Below are positions 8,335 through 16,462 of a stretch of DNA of 23,583 nucleotides, one piece after another. The notes under the pieces were generated by a model. That model saw only the letters and a list, made by a program, of their open reading frames with translations, ran no database searches and was not told the origin of the DNA. The stretch comes from Gammaproteobacteria bacterium (GTDB lineage Bacteria > Pseudomonadota > Gammaproteobacteria > Pseudomonadales > Porticoccaceae). Position 1 is the stretch's first letter. Every line of letters starts with the position of its first letter. Position numbers and translations under genes: made by a program. The DNA lies in contig JADJET010000021.1 in assembly GCA_016708925.1 (NCBI GenBank), positions 1 to 23,583 on the forward strand, read 5' to 3'.

Positions 8335-9500
8335 CTATTTCGCTTCCCGCAGCCGATTGCGCGCCAACACCCAGCGGTGGACTTCGCTCGGCCCCTCGTA
8401 GATGCGCATCACCCGCACCCGCTGCGCCATGAGCTGGAGTGGCAGTTCCTTGGTCATGCCCATGGCGCCGTGAGCCTGCATGGCCCAGTCGATGACGTCG
8501 GTGGCGAGTTCGGTGCCGTAGAGCTTGATCATGCTCGCTTCGGTGCGCACATCGGCGCCGGCATCCTGTCGGCAGGCGGCGTGCCAGAGCATGAGTTGCA
8601 GGCAGTGGATGCGGGTCTCGGCATCGGCCACCCACCACTGGATCGCCTGGCGATCCGCGAGCAGTGCGCCGAAGGTGGTGCGCTCGTTGGCATGCTGGCA
8701 CAGCATGGTGAGCGCGCGCCGCGCCATGCCCAGGCACCAGGCGCCCATCTGCAGGCGGCGCACGATGAGGCGCAACTGCATGGGCGCGAAGCCCTGTCCC
8801 TCGGCGCCGAGCAGTTGACCGGCCGGCAGGCGGCAGTTGTCCAGTACCACCTCGTAAGTGGTGTGGCCGCCGATGATGGGAATGGCGCGCGCCACTTCAA
8901 AGCCCGGCGTGCCGCGATCCACCACAAAGGCGGAGATGCCGCCACGCGCGCCGCGCGCCGGGTCGGTCACCGCCATCACCACGGTGAAGTCGGCTTCGTC
9001 CACCTTGCTGACCCAGATCTTGCGGCCGTCCAGCACCCAGTCGTCGCCGTCGCGGCGGGCGCGGGTGATCATCGCCGCCGGGTCCGCGCCCGCACCGGGT
9101 TCGGAAATGGCGATGGCGGAAATCGTCTCGCCGCGCGCATAGGGTTCCAGATACTTGACGCGCTGCGCGTCGTTCACCGTGGCCTGGAGCATGTGCAGGT
9201 TGGGCGAATCCGGCGGGAAGGTGAAAGGCGTCACGGTGCGCCCAAGCGCTTCGTTCACGCCCACCATGGCCAGCGCCGGAGCCTGGCGCCGCCGCTGGCG
9301 GCCGGGCAGTCGAGTCCCCACAGACCCAGTTCGCGGCACTGGCGGTGCAGGGGTTCCAGTTCATCGGCCGTCAGGTGATAGCCCTGGCCTTCGGCTTCGC
9401 GGGCCAGCACCGCGGCTTCGAGCGGCATCAGCGCCGCGTCCACGAAACGGTTCACCGTGGTGTTGATGAGGCGATATTCCTCGTCGAGATCGAAGTTCAT
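8335..9500 (-). CDS. Acyl-CoA dehydrogenase family protein, one frameshift
   Basis: FAD enzyme that introduces a 2,3 double bond into acyl-CoA. The N-terminal piece (MNFDLDEEYRLINTTVNRFV) and the main piece join near 9300, where the frame slips. Together they give about 388 residues, normal for the family. Seen are ISEPGAGADPAAM (the flavin-side SEPxAGSD-like motif), WVLDGRKIWVS, the middle-domain GARGGISAFVVD, and near the C-terminus AHGAMGMTKELPLQLM and RIYEGPSEVHRW. In related enzymes the Glu in the YEG motif is the catalytic base. The MBL hydrolase gene ends 23 bases further along and reads in the same direction, so both probably share a transcript. The substrate is not readable from sequence. 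With the MaoC genes nearby, acyl-CoA catabolism is likely. Confidence 0.9.
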
Positions 9501-9523
9501 TGCGCGGTTCTCCGGCAGGGCAA

Positions 9524-10411
9524 TCAGCTATCGGGAAGGCGCACGCGCCGCGCACCGCCGCGCTCGACGATGTACACGCCCGTGGGGGTATGGAAGTGGG
9601 TGCCCAGGATCATCACATCGCGATCGCAATGGTTGTCCACAAAGGCAAGCCGGGTGCGCGCCGCCAGCGCCTTGTCGGCATCGGCCGTTTGCTGCCAGCC
9701 GGGCTCGGCGATCTGCACCGGGTGAATCATCATGTCGCCGGTAATTACCGCGCTCGCGCCCCGGTGCGCGATCCGCACGCTGCAATGGCCCGGCGTGTGG
9801 CCGGGGGTGGGCAGCAGCTCGACCTGGTCGTCGATGGCCCAGTTGTTGTCCACCCACTGCACCTGCCCGGCTTCGATGATGGGTACCACGTTCTGCGTCA
9901 TGGTCGCTTTGTCGTGGGGATTGTCGCTGTGTTCCCAGGCGGCCCATTCGCGCTTGTTGAACAGGTAGCGAGCATTGGGAAAAGTGGGCACCCAGCGGCC
10001 ATCCCTGAGCCGCGTATTCCAGCCGGTGTGATCGACGTGCATGTGGGTGCAGAACACATAGTCGATATCCTCCGGCCGATAGCCCGCCGCTGCCAGATCG
10101 GTCAGGTAGCCGGCGTCGGTGCGGTCGTTCCACTGGGGGAAACCCGAGCCCTGCTTGTGGTTGCCCACGCAGGTGTCCACCAGTACCCGGTGATGCCGCG
10201 TCTCGATAATGAAGCTGTGGATGCTGAGTCGCATGGCCTTGTTGGCATCGACAAAGTGCGGCTGCAACCAGTCGAGGTGCGGATCGAAAGCACTGCGGTC
10301 CTTGTCCACATAGAGCACCCGCGGACTGAAGGTCTCGACGGTATCGATCACCTTGGTGACGGTCATGCCGCCGATGTCGAAACGCTGCGTGGTGGACTGT
10401 TGCTGACTCAT
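9524..10411 (-). CDS. MBL-fold metallo-hydrolase
   Basis: This intact 295-residue protein starts at ATG 10411, with GGGAG about eight bases upstream. Metal-binding motifs of the metallo-beta-lactamase superfamily are all present in order: THMHVDHTG (HxHxDH) near residue 121, TPGHTPGH near 200, TGDMMIHP, and the late GTHFHTPTG. The metal centre should therefore be functional. It has no signal peptide, so a cytoplasmic hydrolase of the lactonase / thioesterase-like type is likely. It is upstream of, and co-directional with, the acyl-CoA dehydrogenase gene, suggesting a step in the same catabolic route. The 150 bases upstream contain an AT-rich patch (10437-10450) that could hold its promoter. 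The substrate is unknown. Confidence 0.9.
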   Translation of the reverse strand: MSQQQSTTQRFDIGGMTVTKVIDTVETFSPRVLYVDKDRSAFDPHLDWLQPHFVDANKAMRLSIHSFIIETRHHRVLVDTCVGNHKQGSGFPQWNDRTDAGYLTDLAAAGYRPEDIDYVFCTHMHVDHTGWNTRLRDGRWVPTFPNARYLFNKREWAAWEHSDNPHDKATMTQNVVPIIEAGQVQWVDNNWAIDDQVELLPTPGHTPGHCSVRIAHRGASAVITGDMMIHPVQIAEPGWQQTADADKALAARTRLAFVDNHCDRDVMILGTHFHTPTGVYIVERGGARRVRLPDS

Positions 10412-10563
10412 GCTGTATCTCCCAAATGAGCAAAACTGCTTTTATTTATGCAAGTTGAGAACGACAGTACTGGTTGTGGCCGCTGCGATCAAAAGGCTGC
10501 TAGCGATCTCTGCCCCGTTTTCGAGCCCGGCCCGTGAGCGCCACGACCCACGCTTTGCGGCCC

Positions 10564-11278
10564 TCACAGCCGCGCCTGAAAATTTTTCAGGAATACCCGA
10601 ATCCGTTCCGCGTTTTTCCCCAGGTCGCTTTTCCCCACCCGGGATTTGGAACGGATATCGATGCGGCTCTGGCGGTCGTCGCCGACGATACGGATCACCA
10701 CATCGTCCTTGAAGCCGTACCAGAAGCTAGTGTCGGTGGCCTCGATCCGCCCCAGGTCGGGGACTGCGGCGACGATCTCCCAGCCCAGGTCGCGGGCGAC
10801 GGCAAGTGCCCGGCCGAGCGCGTCCCGGGCGGGCATCGGCAGCGCGATGGGCTGGATATCCGGATAAGCCGCAAGCTGCTGGCGGGCGCTGTTTTCGCCG
10901 TCGTAGACGGCGGGTTCGGCGCATCGGCGCGCAGCGGTGCAATGGCCACGAACGGCGGCGGATTGTCGGTATCGGTGGTGATGTCGTGGATGGGCGGTAC
11001 CGGGCGCGCCTGCTGCAGCGTCTGCCAGGAATCCAGACCACGACCGCCGCGATCGCCAGCGCCACCATGAGCTTGATACCCTGACCCTGGCGGGCGCGCG
11101 GGACGAGCAGCGCCAATGCGCCGAGCGCGAGGGCGGCGATCCCGACATAGGCAGCGTAACGCATCAGCAGGAATCCGAAGCGGAAATCCCACAGCCCGAG
11201 GCGCGCGCCAGGGCCGCCGACCAGCAGCGCCAACCCCGTCAGCAGGGCGATGATCAAAACAATGGTGGCGAGTTTCAT
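10564..11278 (-). CDS. DUF1499 family membrane protein, two frameshifts
   Basis: ATG 11278 opens a hydrophobic N-terminal part: MKLATIVLIIALLTGLALLVG, a short loop, then two more helices (YVGIAALALGALALLV and LMVALAIAAVVVW). The frame then shifts near 11020 into VPPIHDITTDTDNPPPFVAI and again near 10900 into a C-terminal half with GWEIVAAVPDLGRIEATDTSF, WYGFKDDVVIRI and SRVGKSDLGKNAERIR. These are the typical DUF1499 phrases (PxIHDITTD..PP.F, then D.v.R..SR.G..D.G.Na.Ri). About 237 residues in total. The family's biochemical role is not established. It is transcribed away from the sulfotransferase stub. Confidence 0.82.
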
Positions 11279-11346
11279 GGTCTGGACCTGTGGACAAGTT
11301 GGCAGCCGCGGAGCGCCCGCTGCCGTGATCGAGGGAAGCGTTGCGG

Positions 11347-11390
11347 GAGGTTGTCAGCACCACGCTGAAAATCAAGAATACTGGAGTTTC
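11347..11390 (+). promoter_or_regulatory. Promoter-like repeat, copy 1 (upstream of sulfotransferase stub)
   Basis: A 44-bp block matches a second block at 11767-11810 at 34 of 44 positions without gaps. Both contain TTGTCA, 17 bases, then AAGAAT, which fits a sigma-70 promoter (-35 5/6, -10 4/6). Here the -35 is 11351-11356 and the -10 is 11374-11379. Conserved bases outside the hexamers (the leading GAGG and TCAAGAAT) could include an operator. Confidence 0.45.
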
Positions 11391-11466
11391 GGCGCTCAAG
11401 CGCTGTCACGATGCTGGAGGAACCTACGGCGGACCCGCCTGCGCACAGCCCACCAGGGAAAACACC

Positions 11467-11583
11467 ATGACGGAAGCCCAGCCCTGGCCGCGGAAGACCA
11501 GAGAACTGCACAACCATCACTTCGATTCGACGATCTGGAATGATTTCCGGTTTCGCGACGATGATATCGTGATCGCCACCTAA
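11467..11583 (+). pseudogene. Sulfotransferase N-terminal stub
   Basis: From ATG 11467 the frame gives 38 residues with TRELHNHHFDSTIWNDF then RFRDDDIVIAT and a stop. This is the opening of cytosolic-type sulfotransferases (sulfotransferase domain family), which in intact members is followed at once by the PAPS-binding loop Y.KSGTTW. That loop is missing in all three frames after 11581, so the rest of the gene is absent rather than frameshifted. Downstream to 11766 I find no sulfotransferase sequence. The fragment retains its own promoter-like repeat. I infer a deletion that joined the sulfotransferase 5' end to the region upstream of the MaoC genes. A standalone 38-residue peptide is possible but unlikely. 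Confidence 0.6.
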
Positions 11584-11766
11584 ATAGCCCGCAGCGTCTG
11601 AATCCACCGACATCGCGCAGCGTGACGGCGACTGCCTCCACCTCGCGCCACGTGAATGGCCGTCATCAGGGCCGGCTGCGACGCACAATCGCTACCGCGC
11701 CAATCAGGGTCTGGTAGCGGCAGCCTCAGTCACGGCTCCGCGCGGAGCGCTCGCACCACACCGCCC

Positions 11767-11810
11767 GAGGTTGTCAGAACCCCGCCAAAGGTCAAGAATG
11801 CCGGGGTTCC
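11767..11810 (+). promoter_or_regulatory. Promoter-like repeat, copy 2 (upstream of MaoC operon)
   Basis: Second copy of the 44-bp element, 34 of 44 bases identical to 11347-11390. -35 TTGTCA is at 11771-11776 and -10 AAGAAT at 11794-11799, with the same 17-base spacing. Transcription would start near 11806, leaving a leader of about 40 bases before the MaoC ATG at 11847, which has a GGGAGG site. Confidence 0.48.
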
Positions 11811-11846
11811 CTAAACCCACCACAATCACCATAACGGGAGGAACCC

Positions 11847-12359
11847 ATGGCCGAATACCAGTTTCCCGTGGACGCGAGCCAGATCATGCTGTTTGCGCGC
11901 TCCGTCGGCGACAAGAATCCGATCTATCACGACGCCGCCTACGCGAAGACCACCGAGTCGGGCGGGATCGTGGCGCCACCCACGTTCGTGCAGGCCTCCG
12001 CTCAGTACGACCCCAACTTCCCCCTGCGGCCCCGCCTCGGCGAGCCCTGGTTCGGCTCCGGTCGCGAGCCCACTGGCATCAAGGCCAAGCCAAAGGTCGA
12101 GGGCGAAAAGGGCGGCATCGGGCAGAGTGCCCGGGTGCTGCACGCCGAGCAGAAATACCAGTACCACAAACCCATTCGCCCCGGCGATGTGCTGACGGTG
12201 ACCACGCGCCCCGGACGCCGCTGGGAAAAAGCAGGCCGCCGCGGCGGCGCGCTGAAGTTCAGTGAAGCGATCACCGAATTCCGTAATCAGGACGGCGAAC
12301 TGGTCGTTACCTCCACCATGGTCGGCGTCGAAACCGGCCAGGCCGTCAGCCAGAACTAG
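11847..12359 (+). CDS. MaoC-type (FAS1-like) dehydratase, N-terminal-domain subunit
   Basis: Intact 170-residue hot-dog-fold protein (MaoC_dehydrat_N type). It opens MAEYQFPVDASQIMLFARSVGDKNPIYHD, followed by GIVAPPTFVQASAQYDP, and later HAEQKYQYHKPIRPGDVLTV, each typical of the non-catalytic-side partner in two-subunit enoyl-CoA hydratases. A GGGAGG site lies seven bases before the ATG. The second MaoC gene starts ten bases after its stop, with its ribosome site overlapping this stop, so the two are translationally linked. Such pairs form heterodimeric (R)-specific enoyl-CoA hydratases, in actinobacteria including those of steroid side-chain breakdown. The heterodimer is inferred here from pairing and domain type. 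Confidence 0.9.
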   Translation: MAEYQFPVDASQIMLFARSVGDKNPIYHDAAYAKTTESGGIVAPPTFVQASAQYDPNFPLRPRLGEPWFGSGREPTGIKAKPKVEGEKGGIGQSARVLHAEQKYQYHKPIRPGDVLTVTTRPGRRWEKAGRRGGALKFSEAITEFRNQDGELVVTSTMVGVETGQAVSQN

Positions 12360-12368
12360 GAGCGCGTC

Positions 12369-12791
12369 ATGCCACTGCGAGCGAGCCAACTGAACATAGG
12401 CGACACCCATTCCGAGCAGGTCGCCACCAACCTGTCCCGCACCCAGATCGTGCAGTACGCCGGCGCCTCGGGCGACTACATGCCGCTGCACACCGACGAA
12501 GTCTATGCCCGCGAGATCGCGGGCTACCCCGGCGTGTTCGCCCACGGCATGCTGTCCATGGGCGCGACCGGGACCATGCTGACCAACTGGTGGGCGATGG
12601 CCGTCTGACCGAGTACAGCGCCCGCTTCACCCGCCAGGTGTGGGCCGGGCGACGACCTGATCGCCACCGCCAGGGTGATGGCGCTCGACAACATCGAGGG
12701 CCAGCACTTCGTCCAACTCGATGTGGTCACGGTCAACCAGGACGGACAGGAAGTCATCAGCGGTCAAGCCACCGCGCGCATCGACCCCTGA
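12369..12791 (+). CDS. MaoC-type enoyl-CoA hydratase subunit, two compensating frameshifts
   Basis: This is the catalytic-type partner of the preceding gene, about 140 residues. Near residues 37-60 it carries GASGDYMPLHTDEVYA followed by GVFAHGMLSMG. The GDxxPxH pattern supplies the Asp/His dyad of (R)-hydratases. The frame slips near 12594 (GGTGGG for an expected GGGTGGG, so a false stop appears at 12608) and slips back near 12648 (an extra G in GCCGGGCG), then continues GDDLIATARVMALDNIEG to the stop at 12791. Both slips are one-base changes in G runs, so the gene is probably intact in the organism. It forms an operon with the upstream MaoC gene and probably the NUDIX gene. Confidence 0.88.
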
Positions 12792-12805
12792 ACCCGGGGT
12801 CGATG
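12779..12805 (+). promoter_or_regulatory. Perfect inverted repeat at the MaoC-NUDIX junction
   Basis: CATCGACCCC (12779-12788) and GGGGTCGATG (12796-12805) form a 10-bp stem with a 7-base loop that includes the MaoC stop codon. No T-run follows. It lies 18 bases before the NUDIX ATG, so it could attenuate transcription or protect the mRNA end between the two genes. The role is inferred only. Confidence 0.35.
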
Positions 12806-12822
12806 CCACAGGGAACCACGCG

Positions 12823-13575
12823 ATGAGTGAGCCGAGAAAGTACGACCCCTACGCCGATCTGCTGAAGCGGGAGGATGTGGACCCGGCCAAGGTGGCGCCG
12901 GCCACGCCCGCCGCGACTCTCACGCTGTTGCGCGACGGGGCGAGCGGTGTCGAAGTGCTGATGCTGCGCAAGAATTCCGAGATCCGCTTTGGTGGCATGT
13001 GGGTGTTCCCCGGCGGTCGGGTCGATCCGGAGGACTATCCGCCTGATCGCGACCCAACGACGGCGGCCCGCAACGCGGCCGCCCGCGAATCGCGCGAAGA
13101 AGCCGGCATCGAGGTGGATCCGGAAGAGTTCATCTGGTTCTCGCACTGGACGCCGCCGCCGATCACGCCGAAGCGCTTCAGCACCTGGTTCTTCGCGGCG
13201 CAGGCCGAAGGCCATCACCACGTCACCATCGACGGCGGCGAGATTCACGACCACCTGTGGATCAATCCGGAAGTGGCGCGCGCGCGCCACCAGGCCGGCG
13301 AGATCGATCTGGTGCCGCCGACCTGGGTCACACTGCACTATCTGTCAGGCCACGTCTCGGTGGCGGCGTTGCTCGCGCATTTGCGCGCGCAGCCACCGCA
13401 GATCTATGTGACTCACCTGAGCGAAACGCCCGACGGCGAACGGGTGACCCTGTGGGAAGGCGACGCCGGCTACGACGCCTGGGATGCCAGTATTCCCGGT
13501 CCGCGCCACCGTCTGGTCATGGCCAAGACGGGCTTTGTGTTCGACGATTCCGGCCGTCCACGACGCCATCGCTGA
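12823..13575 (+). CDS. NUDIX hydrolase, large NUDT19-like type
   Basis: Intact 250-residue protein. The NUDIX box is split as in the NUDT19-like group: WVFPGGRVDPED, an insertion of about 20 residues, then AARESREEAGIEVD, which keeps the REUxEExGU metal-binding core. Following segments FSHWTPPPITPKRFSTWFF and HDHLWINPEVARARHQAGE also fit that group. Human and mouse relatives hydrolyse acyl-CoA to 4'-phosphopantetheine products, and a similar acyl-CoA diphosphatase role would suit its place after the MaoC genes. That substrate is an inference. ATG 12823 is 31 bases after the MaoC stop, with GGGAA upstream. No frameshift is seen. Confidence 0.88.
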   Translation: MSEPRKYDPYADLLKREDVDPAKVAPATPAATLTLLRDGASGVEVLMLRKNSEIRFGGMWVFPGGRVDPEDYPPDRDPTTAARNAAARESREEAGIEVDPEEFIWFSHWTPPPITPKRFSTWFFAAQAEGHHHVTIDGGEIHDHLWINPEVARARHQAGEIDLVPPTWVTLHYLSGHVSVAALLAHLRAQPPQIYVTHLSETPDGERVTLWEGDAGYDAWDASIPGPRHRLVMAKTGFVFDDSGRPRRHR

Positions 13576-13688
13576 CTCGGCAGACAAACGCCCGACGCCA
13601 CCGAACTGGCGAACCCTCCCACGGCCCACCACGACGCTCTGCCGGCCGGCAAGGTTGCCATCCTCTCCGGCGCCGGGCCGGCTTCACA

Positions 13689-13793
13689 TCACGCCAGATT
13701 GGACACCACAATGGCGAGGAACACGCCAAATACCAACAGACAAAACGCCGTCACCATCAGTTTGCCGCTGACATCTTCGTTCAGGGTATTCAT
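13689..13793 (-). CDS. Unrecognised 34-residue single-pass membrane protein
   Basis: A short minus-strand frame starts at ATG 13793 with a GAGGTG site six bases upstream and ends TGA at 13689. The polar N-terminus MNTLNEDVSGKLM is followed by one hydrophobic helix (VTAFCLLVFGVFLAIVV) and a short tail SNLA. The charge pattern, clean ribosome site and hydrophobic segment look like a real small inner-membrane protein. It lies between the NUDIX gene and the 6S RNA gene, opposite both, with a strong hairpin at 13864-13894 upstream. I do not recognise a family. Confidence 0.55.
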   Translation of the reverse strand: MNTLNEDVSGKLMVTAFCLLVFGVFLAIVVSNLA

Positions 13794-13863
13794 GGGTCAC
13801 CTCGCAATTGGGTTTACGAAAACCAGTCTAGGCAGTTCTTCCGGTATTGCCTTGACAGAAATC

Positions 13864-13894
13864 AACGGCCCGGAATCGACGATTCCGGGCCGTT
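13864..13894. terminator. Long perfect hairpin upstream of the 6S RNA gene
   Basis: AACGGCCCGGAAT and ATTCCGGGCCGTT form a perfect 13-bp stem around a 5-base loop. It would end plus-strand transcription entering from the NUDIX gene, isolating the 6S promoter about 95 bases further on. There is no T-run on the plus strand and only a weak TGATTTCTG on the minus side. It may therefore be a Rho-assisted or mRNA-end hairpin rather than a classic intrinsic terminator. Confidence 0.5.
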
Positions 13895-13989
13895 GCGATG
13901 CGCCATGCGCAAGGCACGAAACCTCCTGCGCGCAGACGCGACCCGCTCTGCATCGATGAATTGCAGGTGTGCGCAGCGCGCCTTGTGTC

Positions 13990-13995
13990 TATAAT
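13990..13995 (+). promoter_or_regulatory. -10 box of the 6S RNA promoter
   Basis: A perfect TATAAT at 13990-13995 lies seven bases before the CCCTGGGG that begins the 6S closing stem, so the start point falls at about 14002. No well-spaced -35 is seen. TTGCAG at 13961 is 23 bases away, which is too far. Confidence 0.62.
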
Positions 13996-14002
13996 CGGCG
14001 CA

Positions 14003-14167
14003 CCCTGGGGTGTTCGCCAGTCAAAACGTCCTTGGCCGATATTGTCACCATGGGTTTCTCCAATCAGGCCGTTGTGCATGTCCGCGCGTCGGAAAGCCTG
14101 AAGCCCGCCGGAGATTCCCACCTTGAGCCTTCGGTTCAAGGCATCCTTGGCAGCGGCATTTCGGGGG
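14003..14167 (+). ncRNA. ssrS: 6S RNA
   Basis: This stretch matches 6S RNA in sequence and fold. The 5' arm (CCCTGGGGTGTTCGCC) pairs with the 3' arm (GCAGCGGCATTTCGGGG), just as E. coli TGAGATGTTCGC pairs with GGCGGCATCTCGG. The internal ACCTTGAGCCTTCGGTTCAAGG hairpin corresponds to the CACCTTGAACCAAGGGTTCAAGG stretch of the E. coli RNA. About 165 bases, slightly shorter than the 184 in E. coli. 6S RNA mimics an open promoter and binds sigma-70 RNA polymerase in stationary phase. The next gene is 5-formyltetrahydrofolate cyclo-ligase, the classic gammaproteobacterial neighbour. zapA, its usual upstream neighbour, is missing here. Confidence 0.9.
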
Positions 14168-14202
14168 CCCATCAGCGACCATTCCGGAACACCGAGTGCC
14201 CG

Positions 14203-14847
14203 ATGAGCCATCCCGCAGGCGCTTTCCGGCAACCCGAGCAGTTCCGCATTGCCCGACCAGGAAGTAAACCAGACACTGCGCACCGCGCTGCGCCGTGCAC
14301 GCCGCGCGCTCGACCCGCGCCAACAGGCGCAGGCCAGCGCCGGCCTGTGCCGGGGTTATCGCCAGCCTGCCCGCCTTTCGACGCGCGCACCGCATCGCGT
14401 TTTATCTCGCGCATGGCGGTGAAATCGATCCCCGGCCGCTTGTTGAACTGGCTACCGCCTTGGGCAAAGCCTGCTATCTGCCCATATTGCATCCGCTCGG
14501 CCACAACCGGCTGTACTTCGTGCGCCACGACCGAGGCGAGCCGCTGATCCCGAATCGCTTCGGCATTCCCGAGCCGCGTTTGCGCAGTCCCGCACCCGCC
14601 TGGAGTCTGGATGTGATTTTCATACCACTGGTCGCCTTCGACGCCGCCGGCAACCGCCTCGGCCAGGGCGCGGGCTTCTACGACCGCAGTCTCGCCACCA
14701 TGCGGCGGCGGACGGGAAGACACCCGCTGCTCATCGGACTCGCCCACGCTTTTCAGCAGGTACCGCAATTGCATCCGGCGCCCTGGGACGTGCCCCTGCA
14801 CGGCGTCGCCACCGAACATGCTTTTCACCCTGCCGCAGGTCACCGCC

Positions 14848-14855
<8 letters not shown>
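14203..14855 (+). CDS. fau: 5-formyltetrahydrofolate cyclo-ligase, frameshifted N-terminus
   Basis: ATP-dependent enzyme (YgfA/Fau) converting 5-formyl-THF to 5,10-methenyl-THF. The main frame, from about 14355 to the stop at 14855, shows AHRIAFYLAHGGEIDPRPL, FGIPEP, DVIFIPLVAFDAAGNRLGQGAGFYDR (with the family's GxGxGxYDR signature) and WDVPLHGVATE. The N-terminal helix QTLRTALRRARRALDPRQ lies in another frame at 14270-14345, and the two join near 14350. ATG 14203 is the best start, though it needs one more slip to reach the helix. About 215 residues in total, near family size. It lies 36 bases after the 6S RNA, and its stop overlaps the pyk start by eight bases (ATGCGTAA), implying coupling. 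Confidence 0.86.
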
Positions 14856-16267
<1,412 letters not shown>

Positions 16268-16462
16268 TCGAGGATCGAATTCAGATGCTTGTGGCTTGTG
16301 GGTCTGTCAATCCAACTGTGTAACTTCATTATCATGTCGCCGTCAGAAGCAACGCCTGATTTACCCTGATCCGTTCTATTCATCCACGCTTCAGCCATGA
16401 CACTCATACCGCTCCGCAATCGTACCTGACAGGCTACCGCTTCCTCTTCGGCTCAGAAGCTT

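Noticed and set aside
8377..9378. Plus-strand open frame of 333 codons opposite the acyl-CoA dehydrogenase
   Set aside because: The minus-strand product carries all dehydrogenase motifs. This frame has none.
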